Positions 46,524 through 55,897 of a stretch of DNA of 64,000 nt are shown in pieces. This DNA is from Stappia sp. MMSF_3263 (GTDB taxonomy: Bacteria; Pseudomonadota; Alphaproteobacteria; Rhizobiales; Stappiaceae), in contig NZ_JASHIK010000002.1 of the NCBI RefSeq assembly GCF_030733745.1, forward strand, positions 62,001-126,000, in the 5' to 3' direction. The notes beneath the pieces are model-generated. The model ran no database searches. It saw only the letters and a program-made list of their open reading frames with translations, and had not been told where the DNA came from. How positions within the stretch are numbered: position 1 is the first letter of the stretch; each line of letters begins with the position of its first letter. The translations under genes and the position numbers were made by a program.

Positions 46524-46985
46524 TCACGACTGAAGCTCGACAACGGCATCAGGTATCCAGGCCCGATCGCCCGTTTCCGTCTCGCAGAACAGGAAGCCGC
46601 TTTCACCGTGGAGAAGCTGCAGGCGGTCGCCCTTGCGCACTGTCAGTTCAAGGGCGTTGAAATCGCGCATCAGCCGCCAGCCGTTGTCCATCGGCTGGCA
46701 CCATGCATCCGGCGTCCAGCCCGCGCGTCCGTCGGGACCAATACACCATGTCCATCCCATGATGTCCGTTTCCATGGAGCCGTCTGTCACGGGGCGAACG
46801 ATATCGTCCGCCTGAGCGCTGATCGGGTTCTCATAGGGCCGGTCATAGTCGGCGACAGCAACCGCGAATGTCGCGGGGGGGAATGTATAGAGCACGGTGT
46901 CCTTCGCAGCAGTATGGTTGGGCAACGTCGGCGCGCTTCCTAACAGCTGCGCCCGATATGGCAAGGGCATGGCGCGGCTGTTCAC
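46524..46985 (-). CDS. Small SH3-like domain protein
   Basis: 153 residues. Two SH3-like stretches can be seen: AVAVADYDRPYENPISAQADDIVRPV...WTWCIGPDGRAGWTPDAWC and FNALELTVRKGDRLQLLHGESGFLFCETETGDRAWIPDAVVEL. Both end in the typical Gly/Arg-x-Gly/Ala-Trp-x-Pro signature. Bacterial variants of this kind are found as small stand-alone proteins of unknown role. The start is GTG 46985 or ATG 46970; the choice does not touch the domains. No signal peptide is evident. Confidence 0.7.
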   Translation of the reverse strand: MNSRAMPLPYRAQLLGSAPTLPNHTAAKDTVLYTFPPATFAVAVADYDRPYENPISAQADDIVRPVTDGSMETDIMGWTWCIGPDGRAGWTPDAWCQPMDNGWRLMRDFNALELTVRKGDRLQLLHGESGFLFCETETGDRAWIPDAVVELQS

Positions 46986-47279
46986 AGCATCTTCTGCCGC
47001 GGGCCTGGGTCAACCAGCCAACGCATCAAAAGGGCGAGAAGGAACGCCCCGGGTTCAGATGACCGTCGGAGCATGCAAAAGTCGCATAAGATATATTATG
47101 GAATAAAAAATAAAACGCACATGTGAGCCTCGTACGGCGTGTTTGACGTGGCGCCACAAGTCGGTTCGTGGATAGATATTCGTAATGTCATATCCGTACT
47201 ATTTACAATTCACCCCCGCGCCGTTCGGCAAAACTCCCCCAATCGCATATCTGTTGCCTGAGTTGAGAGGTTGAAGCAC
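46986..47279. other. AT-rich intergenic region
   Basis: 294 bases between a minus-strand and a plus-strand start. Around 47085-47120 it is strikingly A/T-rich for this genome (TAAGATATATTATGGAATAA). No gene, tRNA or terminator was recognised. It should carry the promoters of both neighbouring genes. Confidence 0.35.
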
Positions 47280-49223
47280 GTGCCGCCACAAACTGCAGCC
47301 ATGCGCCGGGCCAGCCTCAACGTCTATCTGGTGGCGTTGGCCCTGATCTGTGTCATTCCGATGCTGGTGGTGTCCGCCTATGCGACGTGGCGCACGGGCA
47401 ATGTCTACAAGCAGACCGCCACGGCGCGACTGAGCGATACCGCGCTGACGCTGGCGAGTTCCATTGAATCCGACATCGACAGCCATTTCACGGCGTTGAG
47501 CGTCATCGCATCGCTCTGGCCGCTGCAAACGCAGTCCGGAACCTTCAACCTGACGTCGAGCCGTTTCGACGGCATAGGCCTGGACGGTCAGGTCCAGGTG
47601 GTCGAGGTTTTCGATGGCGAGGTCGCGGCGACGCTGTCGCCGGCGGTTGCCGAGGTCGCGTTGAGGTCCGCAGAACGGGACGCGCCGATGAAGTCGAATC
47701 TTGTCCCAGGCGGCAGCTACACCGAACACCGCATCCATCTTGCCATGCCAGTCGGCAACAAGGGCGAGCCGAATGATCGCATCGTCGTGCTGTCGATTCC
47801 TCCCGGTCAGTTGATCCACACGCTGCAGCAGCGCGAGGACGCTCTGACAGGAATACTGGTCGCCGTCACGGACGGGAACGGCCGGATCGTCGCCCGGTCG
47901 CGAGATCCCGAGAAGGTCGTCGGCATGACGGCTCCGGACTGGAAAAAGCTGGAAGCGCTCGGTACTGACAGCGGCTGGTTCGAGGCGAGGACGACGGAAG
48001 GCCTTTCGACGGTGCTTTCCTTCCAGAAACTCAAGGGACCGGAAGGATGGACGCTTGTCGTCGGGGAACCGCTCGATGTGTTCAACGCGCGTTGGCAGAC
48101 CCCGTTTGTGGGGTTGCTGCTCGGCTCCGTGCTGGCCCTGTCCTTTGCAACGCTTGCGGTGATCAAGATTGGCGGGTTGATCCGCCGTCCGGTGGAAGCT
48201 CTTGCCGCGCACAGCATGGCGGTCGCCAATGGCGACGGCAGTTCCGTACTGGCTCCGATACCCCCCTCCTCGGTTCGCGAGTTCGAGACCCTTCGAACCA
48301 GCGTGGAGGCGGCCGAGGCGGCCCGCCGGGAGAATGACCGCCGACTGCGCACCGTCGCAAGTGCCGGTGCGCTTGTGTTCTGGCGCTGGTCTCCGAGCAG
48401 CAATATCATGTGGGTCGAGGGCTGGGAGACGCTGACCGGCGTGCCCGACCACGAGGCGCTTGGCATGGCATGGCTCGACCGGGTGCATCCCGATGACCGG
48501 GACCGCGTTGTCGAAACGTTCCGCCAGCAGGTCGGCGAGGCGGAGCTTGTCGACATCGAGTTCCGGCTTCTCGTGGCCGGCGAGCGATGGCTCTGGGTGC
48601 GCGATCGCGGCGGCCCGGTGATCGATGATGCGGGCGATGTGCTGCAGTGGGCTGGCGTTCTGGAGGATATCGATGCGCGCAAGTGCAACGAGGCCAGGAT
48701 TGCCTACATGGCCTTGCACGATGCACTGACCGACCTTGGCAATCGCACCCTTTTGCGCGACCGCCTCGATCAGGCGGCGGCACGCGCCGGGCGTGGTGAG
48801 ATCTCCGCGCTGATGGCAATGGATCTCGACCGTTTCAAGCAGGTCAACGACACGTTCGGACATCCGGTGGGGGACGCCCTGCTGCGCGAAGTTGCCGACC
48901 GGCTGCGCAGCAGCACGCGTGATGTCGATCATGTTGCGCGGCTTGGCGGAGACGAGTTCGCCATCCTGCAACATGATGTCGAGGACACGGAAGTGGTCCT
49001 GCTTCTGGCCGCGCGTATCATCGCCGCGGTCTCCGCGCCTTACGAGATCGACGGCCACACGATCACCATCGGCGCCAGCATCGGCATGGTGCTGATCGAT
49101 GCGAAGTCGCCGGGTGTCGACGAGTTCATGCGCCGGGCCGACAAGGCGCTTTATCGCGCCAAGGAGAACGGCCGCGGGCAGGCCGCCTTCTATTCCCACA
49201 CCGGCAACATTGCCGCCAACTGA
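47280..49223 (+). CDS. Membrane diguanylate cyclase with periplasmic sensor, PAS and GGDEF domains
   Basis: 647 residues. One membrane helix near the N-terminus and a second at about residues 278-300 frame a periplasmic dCache-like sensor. A HAMP-like linker (about 300-345) is followed by a PAS domain (LVFWRWSPSSNIMWVEGWETLTG, VHPDDRDRV) with its PAC tail. The C-terminal domain has an intact GGDEF motif (556-560) and the product-inhibition RxxD site (RDVD, 547-550), so it should make cyclic di-GMP. No EAL domain follows. GTG 47280 has GAGAGG at nine bases; ATG 47301 is the alternative. Confidence 0.92.
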   Translation: MPPQTAAMRRASLNVYLVALALICVIPMLVVSAYATWRTGNVYKQTATARLSDTALTLASSIESDIDSHFTALSVIASLWPLQTQSGTFNLTSSRFDGIGLDGQVQVVEVFDGEVAATLSPAVAEVALRSAERDAPMKSNLVPGGSYTEHRIHLAMPVGNKGEPNDRIVVLSIPPGQLIHTLQQREDALTGILVAVTDGNGRIVARSRDPEKVVGMTAPDWKKLEALGTDSGWFEARTTEGLSTVLSFQKLKGPEGWTLVVGEPLDVFNARWQTPFVGLLLGSVLALSFATLAVIKIGGLIRRPVEALAAHSMAVANGDGSSVLAPIPPSSVREFETLRTSVEAAEAARRENDRRLRTVASAGALVFWRWSPSSNIMWVEGWETLTGVPDHEALGMAWLDRVHPDDRDRVVETFRQQVGEAELVDIEFRLLVAGERWLWVRDRGGPVIDDAGDVLQWAGVLEDIDARKCNEARIAYMALHDALTDLGNRTLLRDRLDQAAARAGRGEISALMAMDLDRFKQVNDTFGHPVGDALLREVADRLRSSTRDVDHVARLGGDEFAILQHDVEDTEVVLLLAARIIAAVSAPYEIDGHTITIGASIGMVLIDAKSPGVDEFMRRADKALYRAKENGRGQAAFYSHTGNIAAN

Positions 49224-49407
49224 TGCCATGCCGGCGGCCCCTTCCCCCTCGTTGCGCCGCGTGGACCGGGCGTCTAGGCTCTCCCTGTTGGAATGCGCGC
49301 CGGCCTGCATTCGTGACACGAGCATGAGCGGAGGCAACCTGCCGGCCCAGCCAGTTGAACACCTGTGTGTCCGGATCCCGCGCCTTCGCTCCGGGGAGAT
49401 TGCAATC

Positions 49408-50322
49408 ATGCCTTTTCAGATCTGCCGACGCCGGGTATCCGGCTCGTTTTCCGCCTTTCTGTTGGCCTTGCTGCTGTCGTGGCAGTCCCCCGATCCTGCC
49501 TGGGCCACGATGGATACGGTACTTGCGAGCGAACGACAGAGCCTTGCCGACAGCTGCCAGACACTGGAGTTCCTCGACGGGTTCGCCAGGCAGGTCGACG
49601 TCAACGGCGATGCCCATCCGGATGTGCTGGTCGACTATGGCCGAATGAAATGCGACGGCTTCCAGTCGGGCTTTTGCGGCTCGGCCGGATGCACCCAGAA
49701 CCTCTATGTCCAGCGCGAGGGCGGCGCTTATGACAAGGTGGCGGAATTCCTCGCTTATGACCTGCGCTTCGATCGCCCGTCGCAGGCCTCGTTCCTTGCC
49801 GTCCTTCACGGCGGCTCCTGCGGACGTTCCGGCGCCGAGACCTGCTATCGGCGTTACCGGCTGGCAGGCAATGATGTACACGGGCTGCACGAGGAGCCAC
49901 GCGATCGCTGGTTCTTCGCGGCAGATCCGGCGCCCGCGGCGATGTTTGAAGCCGCGAGTGGCGACGGAATGCGGCTCGTGTGCGAGGGCGCATCCGTGCG
50001 TATCCATTACGGACCGACATGGATGTGGAACGAGGACGGCTCGGTGAGCGATCACGTGCGGGACCTGGTGAAACCGCAGGGACGCCTCGAGATCGAGATC
50101 GAAGTCGACCGCGGACAGGCGACCCGGGTGCCCTTCTCCATCGACGAAGGATCGCGCACGCTGTTGTCGCCGAGCCTGGCGAGCGACCAGCCGTTCTTTG
50201 CCCAACTGATGCGGGGTCGGACTGCCGTGTTTCATCTAGGCGGCTCGCTTGAGCACCTGCGCTCGTTCCCGCTGAAAGGGTCGTCGAAGGCGGTCGGCGG
50301 ATTGCTTGGCAACTGCGGTTAG
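49408..50322 (+). CDS. Exported cysteine-rich protein with a calcium-loop-like motif
   Basis: 304 residues. A signal peptide (hydrophobic about 13-28, cleavage near AWA) is followed by VDVNGDAHPDVLVDYG, a DxNxDxxxD pattern as in EF-hand/FG-GAP calcium loops. Cysteines cluster in MKCDGFQSGFCGSAGCTQ and GGSCGRSGAETCY. The last third repeats short hydrophobic strands. I do not know the family beyond this. The start has GGGGA at ten bases. It is convergent with recX. Confidence 0.72.
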   Translation: MPFQICRRRVSGSFSAFLLALLLSWQSPDPAWATMDTVLASERQSLADSCQTLEFLDGFARQVDVNGDAHPDVLVDYGRMKCDGFQSGFCGSAGCTQNLYVQREGGAYDKVAEFLAYDLRFDRPSQASFLAVLHGGSCGRSGAETCYRRYRLAGNDVHGLHEEPRDRWFFAADPAPAAMFEAASGDGMRLVCEGASVRIHYGPTWMWNEDGSVSDHVRDLVKPQGRLEIEIEVDRGQATRVPFSIDEGSRTLLSPSLASDQPFFAQLMRGRTAVFHLGGSLEHLRSFPLKGSSKAVGGLLGNCG

Positions 50323-50341
50323 CGCCATCGCACCAGTGGTG

Positions 50342-50887
50342 TCAGTCTTCCGGGGAGCTCTCGTCCAGCAGGCGCTCGGCGTCATCCGCCTCCACGACCT
50401 TCCGGGCAATGCCGAAGGAAAAGCCTTGGCGGCAGAGCGCGGCAATCTCCTTGCGTTGCCGGTCCGCGTCTGCCTTGCCCTTTCGCCAGGGGCCGAAGCG
50501 CCTCTTGCGCGCGGCGATGCAGGCGGCGGCGACATCTCCCCCCTCCTCTTCCGCCATCAGGCGTTCGGCAAGCTCGCTCTCCACGCCCTTGGCCTGCAGC
50601 ACTGCATTGATGCGGCGCGCCGAACGGCCCTTGCGTCGCTCCGAAGCGATGCGGGCCTCCGCGTAGAGGCGGTCGTCAACCAGGCCCGACCTGACGCAGC
50701 GTTCCACGGTGCTGGCGATCATGCCGGTGAAATCTGCCGGATCGAGTTCGAGTTCGTGGGCCACGCGCATGACCTTGCGCTCCAGCACCCGGCGCAGGTT
50801 CTCGCGGCTCGATCCATATCTGTCGAGATAGTGCAGCGCCGACTTCATCAGGCGCTCTTCCGTCGGCGGTCGCGCCGGTCGTTTCAT
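50342..50887 (-). CDS. recX: RecX-family regulatory protein
   Basis: 181 residues, helical and basic, with the three-helix repeats of RecX: ALHYLDRYGSSRENLRRVLERKV, VDDRLYAEARIASERRKGRSARRINAVLQAKGV and the C-terminal RQGFSFGIARKVVE. RecX modulates RecA filaments. It overlaps the MBL hydrolase stop by ATGA, so it is transcribed first and drives a coupled pair; recA is not adjacent. Confidence 0.9.
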   Translation of the reverse strand: MKRPARPPTEERLMKSALHYLDRYGSSRENLRRVLERKVMRVAHELELDPADFTGMIASTVERCVRSGLVDDRLYAEARIASERRKGRSARRINAVLQAKGVESELAERLMAEEEGGDVAAACIAARKRRFGPWRKGKADADRQRKEIAALCRQGFSFGIARKVVEADDAERLLDESSPED

Positions 50888-51708
50888 GCCCCGTCGTCGA
50901 GATCGACGGAAAAGCGCATTCCGTCAAAGCCTGGCTCGACCCCTGGCGGCAGTTCGGCGCAAAGCGTGGCATAGTCGAGATCGACATGCATGTTGGTCAA
51001 AATGGCATGTTGCGGCCTGGCGCGCACAATCCACCCAAGAGCTTCTGACAGCGAGAAATGCGAGGGATGCGGCGTGCGGCGCAGCGCGTCGATCACCCAG
51101 ATGTCGAGATCGCCGAAGACGCTTTCCACGCTCGCCGGTATCTCCTTGACATCGGGGAGATAGGCAAGCGGTCCAAAGCGGAATCCGAGGGCGGGAATGT
51201 CGCCATGCTCGACCTCGATCGGCAGGAACGGGATCGGCCCGCCCGCCCCGTCGATGACACCGGCTTCTCCGGCCACGATCCTCATGTCCTTCAGGATCGG
51301 CGGATAGCTCGATCCCTGCGGCGTGGCGAACCCGTAGTAGAAAAGTTCATGCGCGCGGCGCGCGGTCAGCGCGTCCATGTGGACGGGAATGAGCTTGCGG
51401 TGGGTGATGGCAAGCGGGCGCAGGTCGTCGATGCCGTGAATGTGGTCGGCATGGGCATGCGTCACGAGCACTGCGTCGAGGTTGGTAACCCCGGCATCGA
51501 GCAATTGCTGGCGCAGGTCCGGTCCCGCGTCGACGAGCACCGTCGTCGTCCCGCCCGGGCCGTGCCGCTCGACCAGCAACGCACAGCGCTTACGCCGGTT
51601 TTTCGGCTCTTTCGGATCGCAATCGCCCCAGATGTTGCCGACGCGCGGCACGCCGGCGGACGAGCCGCATCCCAGAAGCGTGAAATCGAGTCTTGCTCCC
51701 GCAGTCAT
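50884..51708 (-). CDS. MBL-fold metal-dependent hydrolase (PhnP-like)
   Basis: 274 residues, metallo-beta-lactamase fold. LLGCGSSAGVPRVGNIWGDCDP opens it, and the metal motif HAHADHIHG (H84, H86, D88, H89) is intact; FRFGPLAYLPDVKEIP and ILTNMHVDLDY follow. Close families are PhnP/phosphodiesterase-like enzymes acting on cyclic phosphates or nucleotides. It lies between recX and tatD genes in a conserved Rhizobiales order. The tatD stop is six bases upstream of its start. Confidence 0.9.
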   Translation of the reverse strand: MTAGARLDFTLLGCGSSAGVPRVGNIWGDCDPKEPKNRRKRCALLVERHGPGGTTTVLVDAGPDLRQQLLDAGVTNLDAVLVTHAHADHIHGIDDLRPLAITHRKLIPVHMDALTARRAHELFYYGFATPQGSSYPPILKDMRIVAGEAGVIDGAGGPIPFLPIEVEHGDIPALGFRFGPLAYLPDVKEIPASVESVFGDLDIWVIDALRRTPHPSHFSLSEALGWIVRARPQHAILTNMHVDLDYATLCAELPPGVEPGFDGMRFSVDLDDGA

Positions 51709-51713
51709 CGGTG

Positions 51714-52520
51714 TCAGCCCCCGGCTGCCGGGTTGAAGCGCGCCGGCACGCGGGAGAACAGGCGGAAGAAATTCTCCGTTGTCTGCCGCGCCATCTCGGC
51801 CTCGGCAACCCCGCGCGTCTCGGCCAGCACCTTGTTGGTATGGGCGACATAGGCGGGTTCGTTGCGTTTTCCCCGCCAGGGCTGCGGCGCCAGATAAGGC
51901 GCGTCGGTCTCCACCAACAGACGGTCGGCGGGAAGCTCGGCGGCAATGGCGCGCAATTCGTCCGAGCGCTTGAAGGTCACGATGCCGGAGAACGAGACAT
52001 ACAGGCCGAGTTCGATGCCGGTCATGGCAAGGTCACGGCCAGACGAGAAACAGTGGAGCAGAGCCGGAAAAGCCCCCTTCTCCGTCTCGTCCCGCAGGAT
52101 CGCGGCCATGTCATCGTCGGCATCGCGTGAATGGATGACAAGCGGAAGTCCCGTTTCGCGTGCCGCCGCGATATGGCGCCGCAGTCCCTGCGCCTGCGCC
52201 TCGCGCGGCGCCTTGTCGTAGAAATAATCGAGCCCGGCCTCGCCGATGGCGACGACCTTTTCATGCTGCGCCAGGCGAACGAGATCAGCCGTCGTGACGC
52301 CCGTTTCGGCTTCCTCGCCGGCATTGTGCGGATGAGTGCCGACCGAACAGAAGACGTTGTCATGGCTCTCCGCGAGCGCCCGGATCGCATCGAAGCGTGC
52401 TACCCGGGTGCAGATTGTCACCATCAGGCCCACCCCGGCTTCGCCGGCGCGGGCGATGACCGCGTCGCGCTCGGCATCGAAATCCGGGAAGTCGAGATGG
52501 CAATGGCTGTCGACAAGCAT
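51714..52520 (-). CDS. TatD-family metal-dependent hydrolase (DNase)
   Basis: 268 residues with an amidohydrolase barrel. Metal ligands H6 and H8 are in DSHCHLDF, the central Glu in AIGEAGLDY, then PLVIHSRDADDDM, LLHCFSSG and LLVETDAPYLAP, all conserved in TatD/YcfH. Members are nucleases or deoxyribonucleases acting 3' to 5'. Its start overlaps the metG stop codon (TAATG). Confidence 0.94.
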   Translation of the reverse strand: MLVDSHCHLDFPDFDAERDAVIARAGEAGVGLMVTICTRVARFDAIRALAESHDNVFCSVGTHPHNAGEEAETGVTTADLVRLAQHEKVVAIGEAGLDYFYDKAPREAQAQGLRRHIAAARETGLPLVIHSRDADDDMAAILRDETEKGAFPALLHCFSSGRDLAMTGIELGLYVSFSGIVTFKRSDELRAIAAELPADRLLVETDAPYLAPQPWRGKRNEPAYVAHTNKVLAETRGVAEAEMARQTTENFFRLFSRVPARFNPAAGG

Positions 52521-54085
52521 TACTTCGCCCCGTCGTCGGGATGTTCGGTTTCCACATAACGCGGGAAGACGCCTTCCGGCTTCGGAAGAGCACGGCCCGG
52601 GACAAGCCGGCCGTCGCCGCCCAGCGAGGCGAAATCGCGTCCGCCTTCATCCAGTGCCAGCAGGTCGAGCAGCCGTGCCGCACTTCCCGGGATCACTGGT
52701 TGGGCCAGGATCGAAACCTGGCGGATCACTTCCGCCGTGACATAGAGCACCGTGCCCATGCGGTCCGGGTCGCTCTTCTTCAGCGCCCAGGGCTCCTGAC
52801 CGGCGAAATAGCGATTGGCTTCGGCAACGCAGGCCCAGACGACGGAAAGCGCCTGATGGATCGCCTGTCTTTCCATCGCCTCGCGCGCAGCCGGCAGCAT
52901 GGCGTCGGCCTGGGCCAGGATCGCCTCGTCCTCGGCGGTGAAGGCGCCGGGCTGCGGCAGGCTGCCCTCGCAGTTCTTGGCGATCATCGACAGCGAGCGC
53001 TGCGCCAGGTTGCCGAGGTCGTTCGCCAGATCGGCATTGATGCGGTTGACGATTGCGTCGTGGCTGTAGTTGCCGTCCTGGCCGAAGGGCACTTCGCGCA
53101 GGAAGAAATAGCGCACCTGGTCGAGGCCGTAATGGTTCACCAGCGCGAAGGGGTCGATGACGTTGCCGACCGACTTCGACATCTTCTCGCCCCTGTTGAA
53201 CAGGAAGCCGTGCGCATAGACCCTTTTCGGCAGCGCGATCCCGGCCGACATCAGAAAGGCCGGCCAGTAGACCGCGTGGAACCGGACGATGTCCTTGCCG
53301 ATCACATGCAGGTCGGCCGGCCAGTAGCGCCAGCGCGGGTTGGTCTCGTCGGGAAAGCCGGCCGCGGTGATGTAGTTGGTCAGTGCATCGACCCACACAT
53401 ACATCACGTGGCGCTCGTCGCCGGGCACCTTGACGCCCCAGTCGAAGGTGGTGCGCGAGATGGACAGGTCCTTCAGGCCGCGCTTGACGAAGCTGACGAT
53501 CTCGTTGCGTCGCTCGTCCGGGCCGATAAAGTCCGGATTGGCCTCGTAGTGGGCGAGCAGCCGCTCCTGATAGTCCGACAGTCGGAAGAAATAGCTCTCC
53601 TCCTCGACCCATTCCACCGGCGAGCCCTGCGGCCCGTAGCGCACGCCGTCAGCGCGCAGCTCCGTCTCGCCTTCCTGGTAATAGGCCTCGTCGCGCACAG
53701 AGTACCAGCCGGAATAGCTGTCCTTGTAGATGTCGCCCTTGGCCTCCATGCGGCGCCAGATCTCCTGGCTGGCGGCATGATGGCGCGGCTCGCTGGTGCG
53801 GATGAAATCGTCGTTGGAACAGCCGAGCGCGCCGGCCATCTCGCGGAAGCGGGTGGCGTTGCGTTCGGCCAGGTCCTGGACCGGAATGCCCTCCGCGCGC
53901 GCCGTCTGCAACATCTTCTGCCCGTGCTCGTCGGTGCCAGTCAGGAAGAACACGTCGCGGCCGTCAAGCCGCTGGAAACGCGCGATGGCGTCGGTCGCCA
54001 GGGCCTCGTAGGCATGTCCGATATGCGGCGCGCCGTTGGGATAGGAAATGGCGGTCGTGACGAAAAAGGGGGTGCGTTCGGTCAT
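52520..54085 (-). CDS. metG: Methionyl-tRNA synthetase
   Basis: 521 residues, class I synthetase charging tRNA-Met. The HIGH motif is [10 protein letters not shown] (residues 20-29), [10 protein letters not shown] carries conserved active-site residues, and KMSKS is in [10 protein letters not shown] at about 300-304. The anticodon-binding helical domain follows. The zinc-knuckle insertion with four cysteines is not evident, as in the short alphaproteobacterial form. It lies between holB and tatD genes. Confidence 0.97.
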   Translation of the reverse strand: MTERTPFFVTTAISYPNGAPHIGHAYEALATDAIARFQRLDGRDVFFLTGTDEHGQKMLQTARAEGIPVQDLAERNATRFREMAGALGCSNDDFIRTSEPRHHAASQEIWRRMEAKGDIYKDSYSGWYSVRDEAYYQEGETELRADGVRYGPQGSPVEWVEEESYFFRLSDYQERLLAHYEANPDFIGPDERRNEIVSFVKRGLKDLSISRTTFDWGVKVPGDERHVMYVWVDALTNYITAAGFPDETNPRWRYWPADLHVIGKDIVRFHAVYWPAFLMSAGIALPKRVYAHGFLFNRGEKMSKSVGNVIDPFALVNHYGLDQVRYFFLREVPFGQDGNYSHDAIVNRINADLANDLGNLAQRSLSMIAKNCEGSLPQPGAFTAEDEAILAQADAMLPAAREAMERQAIHQALSVVWACVAEANRYFAGQEPWALKKSDPDRMGTVLYVTAEVIRQVSILAQPVIPGSAARLLDLLALDEGGRDFASLGGDGRLVPGRALPKPEGVFPRYVETEHPDDGAK

Positions 54086-54146
54086 GGCCTGTCAAAGGGT
54101 CCGGCGTTCGGGTGGCATGTCATAGAGCGTGCAAGCGTCGGCGAAA

Positions 54147-55220
54147 TCAGGGGCGCGCGGCGTCGGCAAGATCGCGCAGTGCATTGAGCACCACCTGCTT
54201 CCTGTCGAGATTGAAGGCATCCGCCTCGCGGGCGGCGCGGGTGGTCTTTTCCCATACCTCGCTGACCCTGACAAGGCGCGGGAGAGGCTGCCCCCGGTGC
54301 CCGGCGATCAGGGTGTGCAGATGCTCGCCGACCAGATCGTGGAACAGGCTCCAGGCATCGTCCGCGCCATGCTTCGACACCTGGTCGGCCAGCGCATGCG
54401 CGGCGGCGGTGTCGAGTTGCGGCAGGTGCGAGACAAGGCCGGCGAAACTGTCGGCAAGCGCGATCGTGTCACCATCGGCAAGGGTGATCGCCTTGCGCAG
54501 GGAGCCGTGGGCAAGATCGGCGGCACGCTGCGCCGTACGGCTCGATGGTTCGGCGACGCCCAGGCCCGCCAGGCCCGCCAACACCTCCTCATGCACGAGC
54601 TCGCGCATGGGCAGCAAGCGGCAACGCGAGCGGATCGTCGGCAGCAAGCGGCCCGGTGCATGCGACAGGACAAGGAACAGGGAACGGCGTGGCGGCTCCT
54701 CCAGCACCTTGAGCAAGGCATTGGCGGCGTTGGTGTTCATGTCGTCGGCCGCATCGACAATACAGATGCGCCAGGACCCTTCCGAACCGGTGGAGCCGAA
54801 GAACGGCACCGTCCGGCGGATCTCGTCGACGGTCAGGTCCTGTTTGATCTTGTCCTTCGACTTTCGCTTGGGATCGTAAGGGCGGCGCAGATGGAGAAGT
54901 CCGGGATGGGCTCCGCCGGCCACCTTGCGAAAATCGGGGTGGTCGGGCGCCAGCGTCAGATCCGTGGCGTTGAGCACGTCCGGCGCGGCGGGGTCCGGAT
55001 GCGCCAGCGCGAAACGGGCGAAGCGGAAGGCGAGCGTCGCCTTGCCGATGCCTTTCGGCCCGGCCAGGATCCATGCGTGATGCATGCGTTGCGAGCGATA
55101 GGCGGCCAGCAGGGCCTGTTCGGCCTCGGCATGGCCGAGCAGCGTCTCTCGCGCGCGCGGCAGCGGGATGTCTTCCAGGGCGTCCGCCTCGGTGACGAGC
55201 GGGTCGGCGAGTTCATTCAT
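54147..55220 (-). CDS. holB: DNA polymerase III subunit delta'
   Basis: 357 residues. The clamp-loader AAA+ core starts with the P-loop GPKGIGKATLAF (54-65); ICIVDAADDMNTNAANALLKVLEEPP holds the sensor 1 region and SHAPGRLLPTIRSRC the arginine-finger-like SRC motif. It belongs to the sliding-clamp loader. It begins within the tmk stop by a few bases (55217-55220), so the two are coupled. metG lies 61 bases downstream. Confidence 0.95.
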   Translation of the reverse strand: MNELADPLVTEADALEDIPLPRARETLLGHAEAEQALLAAYRSQRMHHAWILAGPKGIGKATLAFRFARFALAHPDPAAPDVLNATDLTLAPDHPDFRKVAGGAHPGLLHLRRPYDPKRKSKDKIKQDLTVDEIRRTVPFFGSTGSEGSWRICIVDAADDMNTNAANALLKVLEEPPRRSLFLVLSHAPGRLLPTIRSRCRLLPMRELVHEEVLAGLAGLGVAEPSSRTAQRAADLAHGSLRKAITLADGDTIALADSFAGLVSHLPQLDTAAAHALADQVSKHGADDAWSLFHDLVGEHLHTLIAGHRGQPLPRLVRVSEVWEKTTRAAREADAFNLDRKQVVLNALRDLADAARP

Positions 55221-55897
55221 CCGCGTGCGTCCAGGTCGTTGGCGAAACGGGTTCTCACTGCGCTCCAGATTGCCTCTTCCACCTCGTCGGCGCGCGCCGT
55301 TCCGTCAACGATGAGAAACCGGCCCGGCTGGTTGTGCGCCAGTTCCAGGAAGAGCTCGCGGCGCCGGGCATGCACAGTCTCGCCGTCGGTCTCGAAGCGG
55401 TCGGGCACGGGTGCGCCCGCCGTGGCGCTGCGGGCCGCAACCCGCGCGAGGCCCGTTGCCGGTGGCACGTCGATCAGCACCGTCATGTCCGGACGGTAGC
55501 CGGCGACCGCCAGCGTCTCCAGCCGGTCGAGAAAGCCGGTGTCGACGCCGGCCTCACCCTGGTAGACGCGGGTGGAGTCCGAAAACCGGTCGCACAGCAC
55601 CCAGCGGCCGGCCTCGAGAGCGGGCCGGATCGTCGTGTCGACATGGTCGGCCCTGGCCGCGGCAAACATGACCGCCTCCATCTCCGGGCCGAGCGGCTTG
55701 ACGCGGCCGCCAAGCAGCATCCGCCGGATGGTCTCGGCCCCGGGCGATCCGCCCGGCTCGCGCGTCAACAGTGCCTCTATGCCGGCCTCGTTGAGACGTG
55801 CCTTCAGCCGTGTGATCTGCGTCGACTTGCCGGCGCCCTCACCTCCCTCGAAGGTCAGGAAACGGCCGGTTCTGGGGATTGCCGCCTCATCCTTCAT
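55217..55897 (-). CDS. tmk: Thymidylate kinase
   Basis: 226 residues. The P-loop GGEGAGKST is at 18-26, the DRF thymidylate-binding motif in CDRFSDSTRVYQG, and the lid region near VAARSATAGAPVPDRFE. It phosphorylates dTMP to dTDP. ATG 55897 is preferred because it puts the P-loop near the end as in the family; an earlier ATG at 55933 would add 12 residues. Its start lies inside the end of the carboxypeptidase-like gene. Confidence 0.95.
   Translation of the reverse strand: MKDEAAIPRTGRFLTFEGGEGAGKSTQITRLKARLNEAGIEALLTREPGGSPGAETIRRMLLGGRVKPLGPEMEAVMFAAARADHVDTTIRPALEAGRWVLCDRFSDSTRVYQGEAGVDTGFLDRLETLAVAGYRPDMTVLIDVPPATGLARVAARSATAGAPVPDRFETDGETVHARRRELFLELAHNQPGRFLIVDGTARADEVEEAIWSAVRTRFANDLDARG

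Noticed and set aside
47199-49409. 736-codon minus-strand frame opposite the GGDEF gene
   Set aside because: Composition (His/Arg/Asp-rich) and lack of motifs show it to be a shadow; the plus-strand protein has intact GGDEF, PAS and membrane segments.
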